36,602 nucleotides of DNA from Clostridium cavendishii DSM 21758 (GCF_900141845.1 NZ_FQZB01000025.1:1-36602); one strand, 5' to 3'; positions 17,765 through 25,695 are shown, counted from the first letter of the stretch. The notes: generated from the sequence alone by a model not told the origin. Numbers and translations are program-made.

Positions 17765-17947
17765 CTAGTTATTTTTTTGTTTCTTTTCACTATAATATAA
17801 TATCAAATCAAGTGTTGTTCCTACTGCTATCCCCATAACCATACCTATGATTAAATTGCCAAACACTAATCCTAACGCTATTCCAAATGGCATACATAAT
17901 AGCATATTAGTAGTTTTATATTCATTATCATTACTTTTTTCACTCAT
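17765..17947 (-). CDS. Small glycine-rich membrane protein of unknown function
   Basis: A 60-residue protein with a hydrophilic, charged N-terminus, two adjacent hydrophobic segments (about 15-33 and 35-52) rich in glycine with small residues spaced by four (GIALGLVFGN, GMVMGIAVG), and a lysine-rich tail. This resembles glycine-zipper membrane proteins. I do not recognise a family. The frame is open from an ATG at 17959, but ATGGAG there works as the ribosome binding site for the ATG at 17947. Single gene between hydG and the DUF4177 gene. Confidence 0.65.
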   Translation of the reverse strand: MSEKSNDNEYKTTNMLLCMPFGIALGLVFGNLIIGMVMGIAVGTTLDLILYYSEKKQKNN

Positions 17948-18079
17948 AAATTTCTCCATTCAATTAATAAATAGTAAAACACCATTTTCTTATTTACACA
18001 ATCACACCATATAATTTTTAACCCTTGTAACTATTTATTAATATCATTATATTTAATTCTCGATAATTTTAAATTAAAC

Positions 18080-18274
18080 CTATTTTTTTCTTTTCAAAAC
18101 AGCTATTATTTCTCTAGTTTTACCATAAGCTGCATTAGTTGAAACTATTGATACTAGTTCCCAGCCTTGATTTCCTAAACTATTTAATTCTAAATCAAAA
18201 TTTTCCACATCTAATATCCCACCAAAACTACCTTCAGCTTGAAATTTAGTACTTAAATATTCCCACTTCTCCAT
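18080..18274 (-). CDS. DUF4177 domain protein
   Basis: A 64-residue protein matching DUF4177 (starts MEKWEYLSTKF, with LNSLGNQGWELVSIVS and ending in IIAVLKRKK). Members are small soluble alpha/beta proteins of unknown role, often near transporters or signalling genes. The upstream TTG at 18280 is too close to the ribosome binding site GAGGTGAT (18281-18288); the ATG at 18274 has good spacing (8 nt). It lies 109 nt downstream of the presenilin-like gene on the same strand and could be reached by read-through. Confidence 0.8.
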   Translation of the reverse strand: MEKWEYLSTKFQAEGSFGGILDVENFDLELNSLGNQGWELVSIVSTNAAYGKTREIIAVLKRKK

Positions 18275-18383
18275 TATCAAATCACCTCGAACTATATTAC
18301 TATATAAATTTAAATCTTTAACTATATTTTAGAATAATGTTGATATTATTACAGTTTTTAAGGAAAACGTAAAAAGCCTTATC

Positions 18384-19037
18384 TTAATTTATTAATTTAA
18401 CAAATAATGGTACTACTGATATAAAAGGTATAAATGTTGCTGGAAATCCCTTATACCATTTTTTATTATATATAAAACAAACTATAATCCAATTTATTAC
18501 GCACCCTAAAAATATTAAGCATACCCCATAAAATAAATACATAGAATTATTGCTTACTTTATATATGCTTGAAAGTAATATTGTATAAAACAAAAAATCT
18601 CCAAGTCCTTTTGTTGGTACAGCATTTCTATTTTCTAACGACATTCCATATACTATTAATTTTGCCATCAGTTTTTTATTAGACATAACCTTTGCATTTG
18701 TAGTTTTTGAGCCTCTTTTAGTGAAACTTAAAATATCAAATATGGATAACATAATCCCCATTGAAATTGCACTTGTTACTGGAATAAGCCTTCCTATTAA
18801 AGTTCCAATAAAAAGTACACATATCATACATATCCAACTATACATAATCAAATAATCTTTTTCATATGGTTTTTTAATATACATTATTAAAAATACAACT
18901 CCAATTATAGAAGGTATTAAAAGCCAAACCACACTTGATGAATTTTTAATTATTAAATACATAACCCCTAAGGATACTATCATTATTAAAATAGAATGTA
19001 TAATTGACTCAATAAGTTTTCCTTTTAATTCTGACAT
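18384..19037 (-). CDS. Presenilin/SPP-like (GxGD) intramembrane aspartyl protease candidate
   Basis: A 217-residue membrane protein with about seven hydrophobic segments (roughly 10-30, 35-54, 62-83, 86-105, 144-160, 166-190, 197-214). Helix 4 carries an aspartate in LSIFDILSF (D101). After a basic loop (106-142), helix 5 begins KGLGDFLFYTILL with D147. The last helix has KGFPATFIP (P199, P204). In presenilins the same order is helix 6 with VYDLV, helix 7 with LGLGDFIFYSVL, and helix 9 with the PALP motif. The GLGDFLFY match is nearly identical, and both catalytic aspartates and the proline motif are present. The three N-terminal helices would equal presenilin helices 3-5, making this a short form. 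Start ATG at 19037 has AGGGGTGGG upstream. Last gene of the exporter operon, 33 nt after the small membrane gene. Prepilin peptidases also have GxGD but lack this context. Confidence 0.75.
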   Translation of the reverse strand: MSELKGKLIESIIHSILIMIVSLGVMYLIIKNSSSVVWLLIPSIIGVVFLIMYIKKPYEKDYLIMYSWICMICVLFIGTLIGRLIPVTSAISMGIMLSIFDILSFTKRGSKTTNAKVMSNKKLMAKLIVYGMSLENRNAVPTKGLGDFLFYTILLSSIYKVSNNSMYLFYGVCLIFLGCVINWIIVCFIYNKKWYKGFPATFIPFISVVPLFVKLIN

Positions 19038-19070
19038 CTATATTGCCCACCCCTTAAATTAAAGTATAAA

Positions 19071-19277
19071 TTATTTATCTATTTTGTACGGATTCTTTCC
19101 TTTTACCAAACATAAAATCATATATATACCCCAACTAACTATAAATACAACTGAACTTCCCTCACAAAATCCTAATGTAAAATCACTTAAATCATTTCTA
19201 AATATTTTACTTAGACAAAAAAACAAATATCCAATCAAAGAAATTATTAACATAAAATATTGAAATCTTTTTTTCAC
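19071..19277 (-). CDS. Two-helix small membrane protein in exporter operon
   Basis: A 68-residue protein of unknown family. It has a basic start (MKKRFQ), a hydrophobic segment at about 7-24, a short loop (RNDLSDFTLGFCEGSS), a second hydrophobic segment at about 40-58, and a basic end (KGKNPYKIDK). I chose the GTG at 19277, because AGGAGG lies 9 nt before it and is read as arginine codons if the upstream TTG at 19313 is used. It sits between the second permease (10 nt downstream of its stop when counted from the TTG) and the presenilin-like gene. It could be an exporter accessory subunit or a substrate or partner of the protease; nothing in the sequence decides this. Confidence 0.7.
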   Translation of the reverse strand: MKKRFQYFMLIISLIGYLFFCLSKIFRNDLSDFTLGFCEGSSVVFIVSWGIYMILCLVKGKNPYKIDK

Positions 19278-19323
19278 CTTTAATTTCCTCCTATATAAAA
19301 ATAATTCTTTCAATTTTTAATAA

Positions 19324-20421
19324 CTAACTTTCCTTTGCAAAGTTAGAATATCTTATACTACCAGCTGTAAAAAACACTAAGGCTATTAATACTAATACAA
19401 ATATATTTGGAAATAAAATGGATTTTTCTATACTATCCAAACACCAGTAAAGCGGTGTAAACTTACTTAATACTCCAAGTATTTTAGGATATTTATTAGA
19501 TGTAGCTTCTAATGTTCCTGTAAAATAGATAGAAAACATTATTAATGAACTTATAGTTATAATAGCTGTAGCAATATTTGAATCTTTGAAAATTCTATTC
19601 ACCATTACAGCTAGACTTACAGATATTATACTCATTAAAATAATATTTAATAGTAAAAACCCAAAATTACTGAAATTTATACCAAAAGCAAATTTCATGA
19701 CCATAAATGAAGCCATATACATAGTAGTCTGAGTAATGATCATAGATAAATAAATGCTGCCTATTATAGCGTATCCATTATTATTAGTACTTAAAAATCG
19801 CTCTAATATCTTTTCTTTTCTTAAATTTAATAAATCCGAACTTATACCACTTGAAAATGACAGCATAAAAAACATTAATAGTACTATTGGCATAAAATCT
19901 TTAGCATTCATTTTTCCTTTTTCCGTCGTATATTTTAAATTAATAAAATTTTTATTAATTTCTTTTTCATTATTTATTAAGTTCTCACTTTCTAACATCT
20001 TAATTTTAGCAAGCTTATTAATCTTTTCTTCCAATTGAAATTCAAATAAATTTGTAGTATTTCCTTCTTCAATTTTATAAACATTAATATCTGGTTTCGT
20101 ACCCTTTTGGATTGAAGTAGTAAAACTTTCTGGTATTTCATATATTGCAATTACTGAATACTTTTTTAATTCTTTTAAAGCTACTTCTTTATTATTATAA
20201 AGTTTTACTCCTTTAAAATCAGATAAAACTTCTTTCCCTAAGCTTCCTTTATCAAGATTTATAATTCCAACATTTACAGTTAAGTTTTCTTTATTATCAT
20301 CACCCAAAACATTATTTACAAAAAATACACATGCAATAGGAATAATAAACATAAATATGAGATTCTTATAATCCTTAAAATTTTTTTTGCAATTTACTAG
20401 TACCATATAAAAAAACCTCAT
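19324..20421 (-). CDS. ABC-2 type exporter permease (second subunit, LnrN-like)
   Basis: About 365 residues with the ABC2_membrane_3 layout: one N-terminal helix (IFMFIIPIACVFFVNNV), a large extracytoplasmic domain (about 45-175, with VGIINLDKGSLGKEVLSDF), then five to six C-terminal helices beginning with MPIVLLMFFMLSFSSG. It pairs with the 20424-21578 permease to form a heterodimeric channel driven by the ATPase at 21591-22529. Sizes and order match LnrM/LnrN of the linearmycin-resistance exporter. The start is ATG 20421 rather than 20436: the last codons of the upstream gene (TGG GAG GAG TAA) supply the ribosome binding site GGGAGGAG, so the two genes are translationally coupled. Confidence 0.88.
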   Translation of the reverse strand: MRFFYMVLVNCKKNFKDYKNLIFMFIIPIACVFFVNNVLGDDNKENLTVNVGIINLDKGSLGKEVLSDFKGVKLYNNKEVALKELKKYSVIAIYEIPESFTTSIQKGTKPDINVYKIEEGNTTNLFEFQLEEKINKLAKIKMLESENLINNEKEINKNFINLKYTTEKGKMNAKDFMPIVLLMFFMLSFSSGISSDLLNLRKEKILERFLSTNNNGYAIIGSIYLSMIITQTTMYMASFMVMKFAFGINFSNFGFLLLNIILMSIISVSLAVMVNRIFKDSNIATAIITISSLIMFSIYFTGTLEATSNKYPKILGVLSKFTPLYWCLDSIEKSILFPNIFVLVLIALVFFTAGSIRYSNFAKES

Positions 20422-20423
20422 TA

Positions 20424-21578
20424 TTACTCCTCCCATCTTATATTAATCTTTATTACTGATATTAAATATAAACAACCTGCTACAATTAGCATTAATAAAA
20501 GCTCTTTTGAAAAATTAGTAATTGAATTTGTAATAATACAACTCTTATAAACCTGTGATAACATATTTCCTGGAGCAAAGTTTGTAAGTGATCTAACAGT
20601 TTGATTTCCTATTACATCTACAGGAATAAATCCACCTCCAAATATTATTTGGAAGTACATAAGAAATATAACTATTATATTCGCAATTTTTTTATTAAAA
20701 AACGCTATTATAATGCCAGAAATACAAGCTATTAAAACACTTTGACAAATTAATATACAGAATAAATTAATTGGATTAGTATCTTTAAAAGCAAAGCCTG
20801 CAACTCTAAACCCTAAAAGATAGACAAGTCCAAATATAAAACTAGAAATAAAAAATATTATTAAATCTAAATTAAAAAAATTCATCTTTGTCATTGGTGT
20901 TGATATTAACCTTTTAAAACTCCCATTTTCCTTATCTAAATTGTAAGAAGCTATACATGACATAACAATAGTAAACATCATATATGTCATAAGTGTAGCT
21001 GCCTGATTTTCCATTGAAGTTAATACTCTTTCAGCTTTTACAATAGTAGTATTAAGACTAGATTTTTCATAAAGCTTAGTTATTTTTTCATTTATCGTTG
21101 CATATAAGTTATACTTATTCTCTATATCAGATAAAGCTATCTTATTTTGAATTACAATATTCTCGCTAACTTTTTCCCCATATTCTCTTATAAGATTGGT
21201 TATTATTAATTCATTAGTAGATGAAATTCTCTTCTTTTCATCTATTTTTATAGTAGTTTCCTTAGCATTTATTAAATTCTCTTGATAATTTTTAGGTATT
21301 ATTAAAATATAATCTCCTTTATTTGTAATATTAAATATCTTCTTCATATCATCGCTATTCAAAAGTTCTTTAAAAGAATTAGATAATTTACTATTATCCT
21401 CATCAATTAGTGTTATATTTATCTTGTCTCTATTTACTTCAGGTTTAAAATGTTCCTTTTGAGAATTACCAATAATTAAAGCTAATATTAGAGGAAATAC
21501 ACAAAACATCAAAAGAACATTCTTCCAACCATAAACTAAAGATTTAAGTGTCACCATTATAGTTGCTTTTATTCGCAT
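20424..21578 (-). CDS. ABC-2 type exporter permease (first subunit, LnrM-like)
   Basis: A 384-residue ABC-2 permease. N-terminal helix (NVLLMFCVFPLILALIIG), extracytoplasmic domain (about 40-190, beginning NITLIDEDNSKLSNSF), and C-terminal helices from TLMTYMMFTIVMSCIASYN to LLLMLIVAGCLYLISVI, including the family-typical GSFKRLISTPMTKMNFF cytoplasmic loop. The strong ribosome binding site AGGAGGAAA lies 12 nt after the ATPase stop codon, so the ATPase and both permeases are one transcript. Probable role: export of, or defence against, a membrane-active compound. The substrate is not known. Confidence 0.9.
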   Translation of the reverse strand: MRIKATIMVTLKSLVYGWKNVLLMFCVFPLILALIIGNSQKEHFKPEVNRDKINITLIDEDNSKLSNSFKELLNSDDMKKIFNITNKGDYILIIPKNYQENLINAKETTIKIDEKKRISSTNELIITNLIREYGEKVSENIVIQNKIALSDIENKYNLYATINEKITKLYEKSSLNTTIVKAERVLTSMENQAATLMTYMMFTIVMSCIASYNLDKENGSFKRLISTPMTKMNFFNLDLIIFFISSFIFGLVYLLGFRVAGFAFKDTNPINLFCILICQSVLIACISGIIIAFFNKKIANIIVIFLMYFQIIFGGGFIPVDVIGNQTVRSLTNFAPGNMLSQVYKSCIITNSITNFSKELLLMLIVAGCLYLISVIKINIRWEE

Positions 21579-21590
21579 TTCACTTTCCTC

Positions 21591-22529
21591 CTAATCCCTA
21601 AGTTTTTTACCTGTAAGAGATAAAAACACTTCTTCTAAAGATGCCTCTTCAATATTTAAATTGATTACTTTTCTGTCTTCTTTAATTATTAACTCTAATA
21701 ACTTTTTCATTTCAAAGGTATTATCATCAACAGAAATAGCTAGTTCATTCTCCTTTATACTGCAAGTTTTAACTCCATTTATACCTTTTACCTTTATCAT
21801 AAATTCATCATCTAACTTATCCACTTTTAATTTTATACTTCCATGAATACTTGCCATTGATTTAATCATCGCCTTAGAACCACTTGCTATTTCTTTGCCT
21901 AAATCTACTATAAATATATTATTACAAAGCTGCTCAACCTCTTCCATATAGTGAGATGTATATATTATAGTTGTTTTATTTTCCCTATTTATTTTTTTTA
22001 AAAACTCAAATATATAATTCCTTGATTGAGGATCAACCCCTACAGTTGGCTCATCTAAAATAAGAATTTTAGGTCTATGCATTATGGCTACGGCTAAATT
22101 TAATCTTCTTTTCATACCACCTGAAAACTTTTTAACTTTTTCTTTTCTTTTATCACTTAAACCAGTAACTTCAAGTGCCTCTTCTATTCTTTCTTTTAAA
22201 AGTTTTCCCCCTAATCCATAGAAAGCTCCAAAATACTCCAAATTATCATAAGCTGTCATAGTCTCCATAAGTGCTAATTCCTGAGGTACTAATCCAATTA
22301 ATTCCTTAGCCTGCAATGGCTCTTTTGAAATTGAGTATCCACCTATAGTTACATCTCCACCATTTGCTTTTAAAATTCCTGTCATTATATTTAGTAGAGT
22401 AGATTTTCCTGCTCCATTAGGTCCTATTAATCCAAATATATCAGCTTCATTTATGTCAAAAGAAATATTATCTAAAACTAACTTATCATCAAATCTTTTA
22501 GTTACGTTTTTTACACTTATAATACTCAT
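21591..22529 (-). CDS. ABC transporter ATPase of exporter (LnrL-like)
   Basis: A 312-residue nucleotide-binding subunit. Walker A GPNGAGKS (36-43), Q-loop near VPQE (81-84), signature FSGGMKRR (135-142), Walker B ILILDE (155-160), D-loop VGVDP, and H-loop YTSHYMEEV. A C-terminal extension ending EEASLEEVFLSLTGKKL is typical of drug/lantibiotic-type exporters paired with two ABC-2 permeases. All catalytic residues are intact. First gene of the exporter operon. Its ribosome binding site AAGGAGG (22538-22544) is perfect but enclosed in a stem-loop (see separate entry), suggesting controlled translation. Length matches LnrL. Confidence 0.95.
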   Translation of the reverse strand: MSIISVKNVTKRFDDKLVLDNISFDINEADIFGLIGPNGAGKSTLLNIMTGILKANGGDVTIGGYSISKEPLQAKELIGLVPQELALMETMTAYDNLEYFGAFYGLGGKLLKERIEEALEVTGLSDKRKEKVKKFSGGMKRRLNLAVAIMHRPKILILDEPTVGVDPQSRNYIFEFLKKINRENKTTIIYTSHYMEEVEQLCNNIFIVDLGKEIASGSKAMIKSMASIHGSIKLKVDKLDDEFMIKVKGINGVKTCSIKENELAISVDDNTFEMKKLLELIIKEDRKVINLNIEEASLEEVFLSLTGKKLRD

Positions 22530-22537
22530 AAAATTAA

Positions 22538-22580
22538 CCTCCTTAAATCTTCTAATTATATTTTAGAAAATTTAAGGAGG
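22538..22580 (-). promoter_or_regulatory. Stem-loop sequestering the ATPase ribosome binding site
   Basis: Plus-strand 22538-22555 pairs with 22563-22580 around a 7-nt loop: 17 Watson-Crick pairs plus one position that is a G-U wobble only in the minus-strand RNA. In that RNA, CCTCCTTAAAT comes first and pairs with ATTTAAGGAGG, so the complete Shine-Dalgarno of the ATPase gene is hidden. A second hairpin (598-603 with 609-614 of 22,xxx, GTAACT/AGTTAC) lies just upstream. The arrangement predicts an OFF state relieved by a ribosome, protein, ligand or RNA. Confidence 0.75.
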
Positions 22581-22631
22581 CTTTCCTAGTACTGTTAGTA
22601 ACTATAAGAGTTACTTAAGTCATCTTTATAA

Positions 22632-23132
22632 TTACTTTCCTAATATTTTAGCCCATATTTCACTTTCAAATTCACAACCAACATGCCACTTCCACTCTTG
22701 CTCTCTAACTCCAGATTCATACATTAACCACGCCTCTGAATATTCAACTATATTTTTAATGTTTAATACTCTTCCACTTTTAAATTTAATTTTCAAATCA
22801 TCTAGTCCTAAAGTCACATTATCAACAGCATTATCTTCACTCCACATAATCATAGATAGTTCATAAGCTTTCACAGGTTCTTCATTATGCGGAGAATTAC
22901 TTATTGGAAATTGTTTTATTCTATTTTCCCATTCTTGTTTAGAATCAAACCACCAATCACTTTCTATATGTAATGCAATATTTTGAGGTAACAAAGCATT
23001 ATTAAATGTTTCATGCCCATCCCTTGAAAATATAAGTGTATAAAACTGACAAAAAGCAAATTCTTTTAATTGTGTATTTTTTAATAATATATTTATAAAC
23101 TGTTCAATCTGCTCTTTTTGATTAGTTAACAT
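22632..23132 (-). CDS. Hypothetical protein (166 residues)
   Basis: Soluble acidic protein with no signal peptide or membrane segment, rich in tryptophan (SDWWFDSKQEWENR, EAWLMYESG, EQEWKWHVG, EIWAKILG). I do not recognise the family. Its look, a small acidic Trp-rich protein beside a DUF1877 gene, recalls immunity proteins of polymorphic toxins, but no toxin gene is present. Start ATG 23132 has a modest site (AGGGG, 10 nt away). It lies between the DUF1877 gene and the ABC ATPase. Confidence 0.7.
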   Translation of the reverse strand: MLTNQKEQIEQFINILLKNTQLKEFAFCQFYTLIFSRDGHETFNNALLPQNIALHIESDWWFDSKQEWENRIKQFPISNSPHNEEPVKAYELSMIMWSEDNAVDNVTLGLDDLKIKFKSGRVLNIKNIVEYSEAWLMYESGVREQEWKWHVGCEFESEIWAKILGK

Positions 23133-23181
23133 TATTGGATTACCCCTACTTAATATTTATTAGTATATATATTGAAATCAT

Positions 23182-23685
23182 CTAGTATATACTTACAACA
23201 ATTTGTTGTTTGTTTTCTAATGCACTTTCATAAAACTCTATAATATTCTTATATTCATTTGCAAGCTCTTCAAATAATTCTAACTTTTCATCTTCTCTCC
23301 AAATATCAGGATATATTTCATTGTTTCTAAATTCTTCAATATTAAATCTATTTTTTAACTCCTCTATATTAACATCTTTTAAAGCTTTAACGATAGAATC
23401 TAAATCTTTAGATTCTATATATGCAATATAACCATCTTCATCTGATGGGCTAAATGTCTTCACTCCCATAATAGCTTGACTTAAAGGATTATCTTCTATT
23501 CTATCTGTTGCTGAGGATCCTACAAGTAAAAAATGAAGTCCATCCCACAATTTATCCACAGAATATATGTCTTCATCATTTTCACTTAAATTTTCAATTT
23601 CTTCTATTATTTCATCAATATCTAAATTTCTAAATTCATTTAATGTTTTCTTATCAACTTTTAAATAATCACATATCATACTCAT
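23182..23685 (-). CDS. DUF1877 (YfbM-like) family protein
   Basis: About 167 residues, very acidic and soluble. The layout matches DUF1877/YfbM: opening MSMICDYLKV, a DKLWDGLHFLLVG core with NPLSQAIMG, and a C-terminal ENKQQIVVSIY strand. Function is unknown; members often occur in variable islands and beside toxin/immunity genes. The open frame begins at a TTG (23700), but GGAGGGTGA there is the ribosome binding site of the ATG at 23685. It interrupts the expected direct junction between the response regulator and the ABC exporter. Confidence 0.82.
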   Translation of the reverse strand: MSMICDYLKVDKKTLNEFRNLDIDEIIEEIENLSENDEDIYSVDKLWDGLHFLLVGSSATDRIEDNPLSQAIMGVKTFSPSDEDGYIAYIESKDLDSIVKALKDVNIEELKNRFNIEEFRNNEIYPDIWREDEKLELFEELANEYKNIIEFYESALENKQQIVVSIY

Positions 23686-23827
23686 AAATTCACCCTCCAA
23701 TTAACTTTTATTTTTATTACTTTTATGACAAACACCAATTTTACACACTACTTATCTGTACATTTAATACATATTAATCTATTATTTTATATACCTAAAA
23801 TAAAACTCTGCTCACTATTATCCAAAT

Positions 23828-24487
23828 TTACATTTCAGCGATATTGTTTTTAAACGCAAATATTGTAAGCTGAGTTCTATCTCTAAGCTCTAATTTTGAA
23901 AGTATAGAACTTATATTATTTTTTATAGTTCCTTCTGATAAAAATAATACTTCACCAATTTCTTTATTACTAAAACCATTTGAAACCTCTTTAATTATAG
24001 CTATTTCTTTATCACTTAAATCATATTTACTTTTTATACTATCTATATTGCTACTTTTATTGTAGTTTATATTTTCATTAAGTATTTTAGAGGCCACTTC
24101 TGGATGAACTACAACATTTCCTTTAATACAACTTTTAATCGCTTCATAAATTAAATCATAATCACTATCTTTTAAAATATACCCTGATGCTCCATAATTT
24201 AAAGCCTGATGTATATATTCTACATCATTAAAAGTAGTTAATATTAAAATCTTAATATCTTTAAATTCATTTTTAATAAGTTTTGTCCCTAAAACGCCAT
24301 CACATTTTGGCATTCTAATATCCATAAGAATTAAATCTATATCATTTTTTCTGCAATTGCTTAAAGCTTCTTCTCCATTAGAAGCTGATGCCACTACATC
24401 TATATCTTCATATGTGTTTAATATAAGTTCCATTCCACTTCTAACAAGTTTCTCATCATCTACAACCATAATTTTAATCTTGTTCAT
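23828..24487 (-). CDS. NarL/FixJ-type response regulator (LnrK-like)
   Basis: About 219 residues. The receiver domain has acidic residues VVDDE, the phosphorylation site in LILMDIRMP (D58 counted from the upstream ATG), and the conserved lysine in YILKDSD. The C-terminal LuxR/NarL helix-turn-helix reads LSDKEIAIIKEVSNGFSNKEIG...SEGTIKNNISSILSKLELRDRTQL. It acts as the DNA-binding partner of the kinase at 24474-25658, which it overlaps. ATG 24493 abuts the GGGGG ribosome binding site, so ATG 24487 (6-nt spacing) is preferred. The likely target is the exporter operon. Confidence 0.93.
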   Translation of the reverse strand: MNKIKIMVVDDEKLVRSGMELILNTYEDIDVVASASNGEEALSNCRKNDIDLILMDIRMPKCDGVLGTKLIKNEFKDIKILILTTFNDVEYIHQALNYGASGYILKDSDYDLIYEAIKSCIKGNVVVHPEVASKILNENINYNKSSNIDSIKSKYDLSDKEIAIIKEVSNGFSNKEIGEVLFLSEGTIKNNISSILSKLELRDRTQLTIFAFKNNIAEM

Positions 24488-25658
24488 ATTCATCCCCCTG
24501 AGAATAAATTTTTAAATTCTCTATTTTATTTATTTCAACCTTAACTAAAAAGCCTTCACCACTTATAGAATCGTAACTAAAAAATCCCCCTATTTCCGTT
24601 ACTCTTTCTCTCATACTTTTAAGTCCTACCCCTTCAACTATATCTGTTTGCCCTATACCATTATCCTTTAAAGTAACTATTAATTTGTCATCTATAAAAT
24701 TCATAGTTATATTTACAACAGTAGCCTTTCCATGCCTTACACTATTAGATAAAAACTCCTGAACTATTCTATATAAAACAAATGATTGATCTGAATTTAA
24801 TCTCCATTTTTCTTTACTAAATCCTAAGCGTACTTCTATTCCTGTAAGCTTTTTAAAATTTTTTATAAGCTCCTCTATTGCCAAGATTCCTTCATACTCT
24901 TCAAATTCTTTAGGTTTAATTTCCCTTACAGCCATTCTAACTTCATTCAAGCTTTTTTGAGTAAAAACCCTAAGTTCTTTTGTTAGTTCATTTAAAGTTT
25001 TATCATCCTTAGCCGTTAATCTTTCAATAGCACCTAGCTGGATAGCTATAGTTGAAAGTGCATGACCCACGCTATCGTGTATCTCTCTTGAAAGCCTATT
25101 TCTTTCTCTAAGGAGCGTTAATTCCTCTACAGAACTCGCATATATTTCCAAATCACGGTTAGCATTTTTAAGTTTTTCTTCTGATATTCTAATCCTATCA
25201 TAAAGCTCTTGTGCTTCTACCTTTTTATCATTTTCATCTTTAACCAAATATAATATAGCTATAAAAATTCCAGGTATAAATATATTTAGATATTTAAATT
25301 CAAGATTATTATTTAAAGAAAATACTATTCCTTGCACTATAATTAAAATATTAAATATATGTTTGCTTGGTGCTTTAAAAAGTGTATTACTATCCATTGC
25401 TTGAAGTACTAAATAAGCTATAAGATAACCACCTATATATTTATATGCTATTATACTTAAGATCACTTCCAATAAAAAAGAGACTTTCTTCATGTGATCA
25501 TTTTCTAAAGAAAAAAACCTTACTTGATTATTTATTATAAAAATTAGAATAAATAATACCTCTTTACTACCAACACTTATAGAATTCATTAATATACTTG
25601 CTAAAAGACTTAATATTATAAAATACTTTATAGAAATATGTAACTTCTTATTCCACAT
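24474..25658 (-). CDS. Sensor histidine kinase, HisKA_3/DesK-LiaS type (LnrJ-like)
   Basis: A 394-residue kinase. The N-terminal 140 residues hold about five to six hydrophobic helices with almost no extracytoplasmic loops, as in intramembrane-sensing kinases. A coiled linker (about 145-185) leads to the HisKA_3 dimerisation motif RLSREIHDSVGHALSTIAIQ, with H194 as the phospho-acceptor. The ATP-binding domain has QEFLSNSVRHGKA, LKDNGIG and GVGLKSMRERV. Size and design match LnrJ of the linearmycin-resistance system. It precedes and overlaps the response regulator gene. Ribosome binding site AAGGAG. Confidence 0.93.
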   Translation of the reverse strand: MWNKKLHISIKYFIILSLLASILMNSISVGSKEVLFILIFIINNQVRFFSLENDHMKKVSFLLEVILSIIAYKYIGGYLIAYLVLQAMDSNTLFKAPSKHIFNILIIVQGIVFSLNNNLEFKYLNIFIPGIFIAILYLVKDENDKKVEAQELYDRIRISEEKLKNANRDLEIYASSVEELTLLRERNRLSREIHDSVGHALSTIAIQLGAIERLTAKDDKTLNELTKELRVFTQKSLNEVRMAVREIKPKEFEEYEGILAIEELIKNFKKLTGIEVRLGFSKEKWRLNSDQSFVLYRIVQEFLSNSVRHGKATVVNITMNFIDDKLIVTLKDNGIGQTDIVEGVGLKSMRERVTEIGGFFSYDSISGEGFLVKVEINKIENLKIYSQGDEYEQD

Positions 25659-25686
25659 AATAACTCCTTAATTGTAATTTATAAAT

Positions 25687-25695
25687 ATTATAGCA
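25687..25695 (-). promoter_or_regulatory. Extended -10 promoter for kinase/regulator operon
   Basis: Minus-strand TGCTATAAT is a perfect extended -10 element, 29 nt before the kinase start codon. The -35 region is weak. Confidence 0.55.

Noticed and set aside
18384..19037. Prepilin peptidase (A24) identity for the GxGD protein
   Set aside because: No CxxC zinc motifs, no pilin genes nearby, and the FD + GLGDFLFY + proline-motif order fits presenilin/SPP rather than A24 enzymes.
22538..22580. Reading the hairpin before the ATPase as a rho-independent terminator
   Set aside because: It is not followed by a U-tract on the minus strand, and its right arm is the ribosome binding site of the next gene.
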